DNA from: Labrenzia sp. DG1229 | GTDB taxonomy: Bacteria; Pseudomonadota; Alphaproteobacteria; Rhizobiales; Stappiaceae | Reading direction: 5' to 3' | NCBI RefSeq assembly: GCF_000521215.1 | Contig: NZ_KI928921.1 | Coordinates: 108,814-146,228 of the forward strand | Length of the DNA: 37,415 nucleotides | Part shown: piece after piece, positions 33,330 to 37,415 of the stretch | How positions within the stretch are numbered: the stretch's first letter is position 1 | Layout of the letters: the number at the start of each line of letters is the position of its first letter | Notes under the pieces: model-generated | Seen by the model: only the letters and a program-made list of their open reading frames with translations | What the model was told of the DNA's origin: nothing | Database searches by the model: none | Made by a program: the position numbers and the translations under genes

Positions 33330-34553
33330 ATGGCAACTACGCTCGACATCGCGCGAGACAATCCGAATGCGCAGACAGTTACCGCTGCAGCAACAACCGC
33401 TTTGCAGAATGACGACAGGCCAACCCTGATCGGACTGTCTCGCGAAGAACTCGGTGAATTGCTCGGGACCATCGGTGTTCCGCAGAAGCAGTGGCGCATG
33501 CGCGCCTCGCAACTCTGGCACTGGCTCTATGTGCGCGGCGTTTCCGACTTTGCCAAAATGACCAATATCGCAAAGGATCTGCGCGCAAAACTGGCTGAAG
33601 CCTTCACCTTGGTGCGTCCGGAAATCGTTTCCGAGCAGATCTCCGTCGATGGCACACGTAAATGGCTTTTCCGGTTTCCGCCACGTGGGGCCGGCCGTCC
33701 GGTCGAGGTCGAGACTGTCTACATCCCGGAAGAAGGCCGCGGCACGCTCTGTGTCTCTTCGCAGGTTGGTTGCACTCTGACCTGCACATTCTGTCACACG
33801 GGAACCCAAAAACTCGTGCGCAACCTGACCGCCGAGGAAATTCTTTCCCAGATTCTCATGGCGCGTGACAGGCTGGGGGATTTCCCTCATGCCGACACCC
33901 CGCAAGGTGCAGTTGTTCCCTCGGAAGGCCGTCTCGTGTCCAACATCGTCATGATGGGCATGGGGGAACCGCTCTACAATTTCGACAACGTCAAGAAGGC
34001 CTTGCTGATCGCATCCGACGGCGACGGCCTCTCACTCTCCAAGCGCCGCATCACCTTGTCGACTTCCGGGGTCGTGCCGGAAATTTTCCGTACCGGTGAC
34101 GAGATCGGCTGCATGCTGGCAATCTCGCTCCACGCTGTTCGCGACGACCTTCGCGATGTTTTGGTGCCGATCAACAAGAAATGGAACATCGAGGCCCTTC
34201 TCGATGCCTGCCGGCAGTATCCGGGGCTTTCCAACGCCAAGCGCATCACCTTCGAATATGTGATGCTCAAGGATGTGAACGACAGCAATCAGGAGGCATT
34301 GGATCTCGTCCGGCTTCTCAAAGGCATTCCTGCCAAGATCAATCTCATACCGTTCAATCCCTGGCCGGGATCGGACTATGAATGCTCGGACTGGGAGCGG
34401 ATTGAGGAATTCGCAGACATCGTCAACCGGGCCGGGTACGCATCGCCGATCCGAACGCCGCGCGGCCGAGATATCTTTGCAGCCTGCGGCCAGTTGAAAT
34501 CGGCTTCGGAACGAATGCGCAAGAAAGATCGCGAGGCGCTCGCCGCGTCCTGA
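33330..34553 (+). CDS. rlmN: 23S rRNA (adenine2503-C2)-methyltransferase / tRNA A37 methylase
   Basis: RlmN is a radical-SAM enzyme that methylates A2503 of 23S rRNA and A37 of some tRNAs. The 407-aa protein has the Cx3Cx2C iron-sulfur motif [11 protein letters not shown] (Cys ligands in [10 protein letters not shown]), [12 protein letters not shown] (SAM binding), [12 protein letters not shown] and the C-terminal active-site Cys in [10 protein letters not shown]. The frame extends back to 33168, but ATG 33330 (weak CGGA 9 nt upstream) gives the family length; the earlier 54 codons lie in a stretch carrying no family motif. A bidirectional terminator follows. Confidence 0.96.
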   Translation: MATTLDIARDNPNAQTVTAAATTALQNDDRPTLIGLSREELGELLGTIGVPQKQWRMRASQLWHWLYVRGVSDFAKMTNIAKDLRAKLAEAFTLVRPEIVSEQISVDGTRKWLFRFPPRGAGRPVEVETVYIPEEGRGTLCVSSQVGCTLTCTFCHTGTQKLVRNLTAEEILSQILMARDRLGDFPHADTPQGAVVPSEGRLVSNIVMMGMGEPLYNFDNVKKALLIASDGDGLSLSKRRITLSTSGVVPEIFRTGDEIGCMLAISLHAVRDDLRDVLVPINKKWNIEALLDACRQYPGLSNAKRITFEYVMLKDVNDSNQEALDLVRLLKGIPAKINLIPFNPWPGSDYECSDWERIEEFADIVNRAGYASPIRTPRGRDIFAACGQLKSASERMRKKDREALAAS

Positions 34554-34561
34554 TCGACTAC

Positions 34562-34597
34562 AAAAAAACGGCGGCCACTGGCCGCCGGTTTTGTTTG
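34562..34597. terminator. Bidirectional Rho-independent terminator
   Basis: An 8-bp stem CGGCGGCC / GGCCGCCG (34569-34576 with 34580-34587) has a GTTTTGTTT run on the plus strand (rlmN side) and seven A residues at 34562-34568. The A-run reads as T7 on the minus strand (chemoreceptor side). It serves both convergent genes. Confidence 0.93.
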
Positions 34598-34610
34598 TGA
34601 TGGCGCTCGA

Positions 34611-36752
34611 TCAGGCCGCCGCGACGTCACGCAGGAAATCCGATACCGCGACGTTGAGAGTTTCCAGCTTCTCCGACGCATCTGTCACGGCGCCTTCGAC
34701 GGAGCGTGCGGACATGGACGTCGTATCGACCGCAGAACTGACATTTGACATGTTGTCACTTGCCGTCGTCGTGCCCGAGGAAGCCTCGGAAGCACTACGG
34801 CTGATCTCGCCGGTCGCAGCATCCTGTTCCTGAACGGCGGCCGCGATGGACGCAGTATTCTCATTCGCCTTGACCATGATATCCGCAACACCCTGGATAG
34901 CCGCGACCGCCTGCTGCGTTGCCGCCTGGATTTCAGAGATCTGACTGGAAATATCTTCCGTCGCCTTTGACGTTTGCGTCGCAAGTTCCTTGACTTCCGC
35001 TGCGACAACCGCAAAGCCTTTACCGGCTTCACCTGCCCGGGCTGCCTCGATCGTCGCGTTCAGGGCAAGCAGGTTGGTTTGCTCCGCTATCGCCTGGATG
35101 AGACCGATGACCTCACCGATGCGAGCTGAACCGGACGACAGCATTTCCATTTTTTCGGTGCTTATCTGGGTCTGGCTGGTGGCATCTGAAATGACCTGAC
35201 TGGTTTCATCAACCCTGCGGCCGATTTCCGAAATTGACGAAGACAGTTCTTCAGTCGCAGCCGCCACCGTCTGAACGTTGCCGGAAGCGTGATTGGTCGC
35301 GGACGCTGCGCTATTGACTTCCTCAGCAGCATTCGACGCGGTTTCCATCATCGAAGACGCATTGGATTGCATCTCGGTCATCGATGTCTCGACCGTGCTC
35401 AACAATTCTGAGGATTGCGTTCTGAAAGTCTCGATCAGGTTCTCGACCCTGTGCTGGCGCTCATTGCGAAGCTTCTCTTCTTCTTCCCGCGCCTCCGCCA
35501 GTCGTGCCTGTTCCGCAACGCCGTCACGGAAGCCCGCGATTGCCGAGGCAATCTCTCCGACTTCATCCTGACGATCAGCTTCGTCAAATTCCACACTGAC
35601 ATCGCCGCCTGCAAGTTTGGCCGCGCTTTGAACCAGGTTCCTGATCGGATTGGTGATCGAACGGGCAGCGAACAAACCGATAATCGTCATGACAACCAGA
35701 ATCACCGCGCTGATCATGGCAATCTGCGTACCAAGCCTGGTTACGGGAAGCAGAACCTCGCTTTCTGCCTCCACGGCAACCACCGCCAGTTTTGCACCGC
35801 GAAATTCAAGCGGCGATGACGCTGCAATGAAAGTTTCACCGCGGAAGTTATCCAGATGTCCAATGGATGCCTGGCCGGCAAGCGCCTTGTCGACGACCTC
35901 GCTGTCAAGGCTGGCCTTGAGTATATCGTTCACTTCAGGCGTTTTCGCCGAATCGTTCCGGAACAGTTTGTCGGCACCGACCAGGATCACCTCGCCGGTC
36001 TCGCCGAGCCCCGCAACGCCTGACATGATCGAGTTGATGTTATCGATCGGCATCTGGAAGACGAGCACGCCAAGCTTTTCGTCACCCTTGTAGATCGGGG
36101 TCGAAATGAAGCTTGCGGGAGCATCGGCACTCGGTGCATAGGGTTTGAAATCGAAGAATTGAACTTTGTCCTTTTCACCCTCCAAGGCTGCCCGGAATGC
36201 GTTTCCGAGATCGGTGTCCTTGTACTGACCATTGATAAGATTTGTCGCGTAATCCAGTTCCTTGAATACCGAGTAGATCAGCGATCCGTCTTCGGCGAAC
36301 AGGAAAATATCATAATAACCGTGGGTCTTGAGTGTTTGCCGGAACCAGGGATGGTACTCTGCATGGACAACGTCATAGGGCGTGTCCCCGGCGCTCATCA
36401 GGGCATCCTTTTCCCCCAACGGATGCGGATTGTCGTGGATGTAGGCGTTTTGAAGCGTCGTTGCCACATCGCCTTCTCCGGCTTTCCAGGTCGCTTCGAA
36501 GTCTTCAAGGGCAGACTGCACAAACGGGCTTCCCGCAGTGACGGTAAGATCCTGGACGATCGATTCCAAGTAGTGAGAAAGATCGTCTGAGCGAACCTTG
36601 GCGAGGGCGCTCAATCGCTCCTCTGCCTGCTCCTCGATGTTGGACGCACTCACCCAGTAGGCGAGCGCACCGACAAAGACGGCTGCGACAACTGAACAGC
36701 CCGAGATGATCGCGGGCAGTCGAAAACTCAACTTGGAAAACCGGGTCCCCAT
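34611..36752 (-). CDS. Methyl-accepting chemotaxis protein with Cache-type sensor
   Basis: This 713-aa chemoreceptor has an N-terminal transmembrane segment ([21 protein letters not shown]) and a periplasmic Cache-like sensor domain (about residues 40-335; [27 protein letters not shown] and [21 protein letters not shown]). A second transmembrane helix ([23 protein letters not shown]), a HAMP domain ([25 protein letters not shown]) and a long signalling coiled coil with the hairpin [40 protein letters not shown] follow. No C-terminal CheR-binding pentapeptide is seen. GGAGGG precedes ATG 36752. The ligand is unknown. Confidence 0.95.
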   Translation of the reverse strand: MGTRFSKLSFRLPAIISGCSVVAAVFVGALAYWVSASNIEEQAEERLSALAKVRSDDLSHYLESIVQDLTVTAGSPFVQSALEDFEATWKAGEGDVATTLQNAYIHDNPHPLGEKDALMSAGDTPYDVVHAEYHPWFRQTLKTHGYYDIFLFAEDGSLIYSVFKELDYATNLINGQYKDTDLGNAFRAALEGEKDKVQFFDFKPYAPSADAPASFISTPIYKGDEKLGVLVFQMPIDNINSIMSGVAGLGETGEVILVGADKLFRNDSAKTPEVNDILKASLDSEVVDKALAGQASIGHLDNFRGETFIAASSPLEFRGAKLAVVAVEAESEVLLPVTRLGTQIAMISAVILVVMTIIGLFAARSITNPIRNLVQSAAKLAGGDVSVEFDEADRQDEVGEIASAIAGFRDGVAEQARLAEAREEEEKLRNERQHRVENLIETFRTQSSELLSTVETSMTEMQSNASSMMETASNAAEEVNSAASATNHASGNVQTVAAATEELSSSISEIGRRVDETSQVISDATSQTQISTEKMEMLSSGSARIGEVIGLIQAIAEQTNLLALNATIEAARAGEAGKGFAVVAAEVKELATQTSKATEDISSQISEIQAATQQAVAAIQGVADIMVKANENTASIAAAVQEQDAATGEISRSASEASSGTTTASDNMSNVSSAVDTTSMSARSVEGAVTDASEKLETLNVAVSDFLRDVAAA

Positions 36753-37283
36753 GGCACCCTCCAGTTATTAAGATCACCTCTCTGAGTTGACGCGAGTCGA
36801 CTTACTGCAAAGTTAATTATGCCTAATTATTGAGCGAAACGATGAAAAAATGGAAGTTGCGTCCTTTATTTTATCAACCAAATCTATTTTAATACTCAAT
36901 TATAACAAGACGTATACTTGGGATTTTTCAACTTAAGCGAATTCTATCTTAAATATTGCGATTCACAGCCTGCATCTTTTAGGTGTATCGCGCGCAATCT
37001 AGCCGGTCGACGATTTGACTGGCTGATCAAGACTGCGCACATCCGGGTGATTGCAGGGAATACCAACCTAGATTTACAGCCCGGTTGTATTACTCTTCGG
37101 GATAACCACTTCACACAAGAGGGCCAAGCCGGAAATTGCTGGATACGCAGACCGACCGTTGCCCGGGTCTGTGATTGGTGCCTGAAAAGAGAATTGCCGG
37201 TATGACGTTCACACGGCGAGGAGTTTCCGGCGCTTGCTGAAAGAAAGCCCATGGAATCCCGTGTGGATTTGGGAGAAATTGCA
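36753..37283. other. Intergenic region with no supported gene
   Basis: About 530 bp. 36830-36960 is AT-rich and likely carries the chemoreceptor promoter. Overlapping frames on both strands (36918-37205 plus, 36944-37312 minus) have no ribosome site, no recognisable protein and odd composition. Confidence 0.4.
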
Positions 37284-37415
37284 ATGAGCAAACATGTTAT
37301 CATTCTACTCATAATTATGGTGATTTCCGCAATCGTCGTGGATGCCTTTGCGCAAAGTCAGCCTTTCGAACAAGCCATATTGCCATTGAAAATCCGGCGG
37401 ATCTTTCCAAGGACG
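37284..37415 (+). CDS. N-terminal part of a small exported protein (cut by window end)
   Basis: ATG 37284 follows GGGAGAA with 7 nt spacing and opens a frame of 44 codons to the edge. The first residues form a signal peptide (MSKHVIILLIIMVISAIVV, then DAFAQSQ with a likely cleavage after AFA). The rest (PFEQAILPLKIRRIFPRT) is not recognisable. The combination of ribosome site and signal peptide makes it more likely real than not. Confidence 0.65.
   Translation, partial: MSKHVIILLIIMVISAIVVDAFAQSQPFEQAILPLKIRRIFPRT

Noticed and set aside
36918..37312. Overlapping frames on both strands after the chemoreceptor
   Set aside because: No start signals or recognisable protein; the real small gene starts at 37284.

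Overview
The window reads as chromosomal DNA of a heterotrophic alphaproteobacterium, most likely Hyphomicrobiales/Stappiaceae-like (Roseibium, Labrenzia, Stappia). This rests on an Omp2b/RopB-type porin, an IalB-family protein, ethylmalonyl-CoA pathway genes with alphaproteobacterial sequence features, and many dispersed regulators. I see no tRNA, rRNA, insertion sequence, integrase or CRISPR array. The taxonomy is an inference from gene families; no database search was possible.

Region 1 (1-5518): the 5' part of a ROK-type repressor diverges from an ABC import operon (ATPase, two permeases, periplasmic binding protein) that ends in a glycerophosphodiester phosphodiesterase. A long dyad (511-557) lies between repressor and operon. 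The first permease is broken by a one-base deletion at about 1948/1949. Region 2 (5559-8051): an OhrR-like MarR regulator, with a likely TTG start, diverges from two small catalase-family genes, one exported and one cytoplasmic. Region 3 (8448-10526): an RTX protein with a serralysin-like domain whose zinc site has lost two of three histidines and the Met-turn tyrosine.

Region 4 (10622-19526) centres on one-carbon supply and C2 assimilation. It holds a beta-carbonic anhydrase with a DinB protein, a Tat-exported isochorismatase-like hydrolase with a divergent AraC regulator, an SbtB-like PII protein with an SbtA-type bicarbonate permease, a small orphan protein, and ethylmalonyl-CoA mutase divergent from crotonyl-CoA carboxylase/reductase. 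Bicarbonate uptake and CO2/HCO3- conversion therefore sit beside a CO2-fixing reductive carboxylase.

Region 5 (19885-26192): envelope and housekeeping genes (CAP-domain lipoprotein, SH3 protein, small exported protein, GH25 lysozyme lipoprotein, TetR regulator, porin, exonuclease III). Region 6 (26316-30998): quinone oxidoreductase, TrmH-family methyltransferase, an MFS pump behind a textbook SoxR-type promoter, and a secreted caspase-like protein. Region 7 (31011-37415): a VanX-like D,D-dipeptidase overlapping an ECF sigma factor gene, an IalB-family protein, rlmN, a chemoreceptor, and the start of a small exported protein running off the edge.

Several genes (the MarR regulator, carbonic anhydrase, sbtA, the quinone oxidoreductase) seem to start at TTG; for two of these the Shine-Dalgarno placement is very convincing. 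Start choices that differ from the longest reading frame are explained in each entry.
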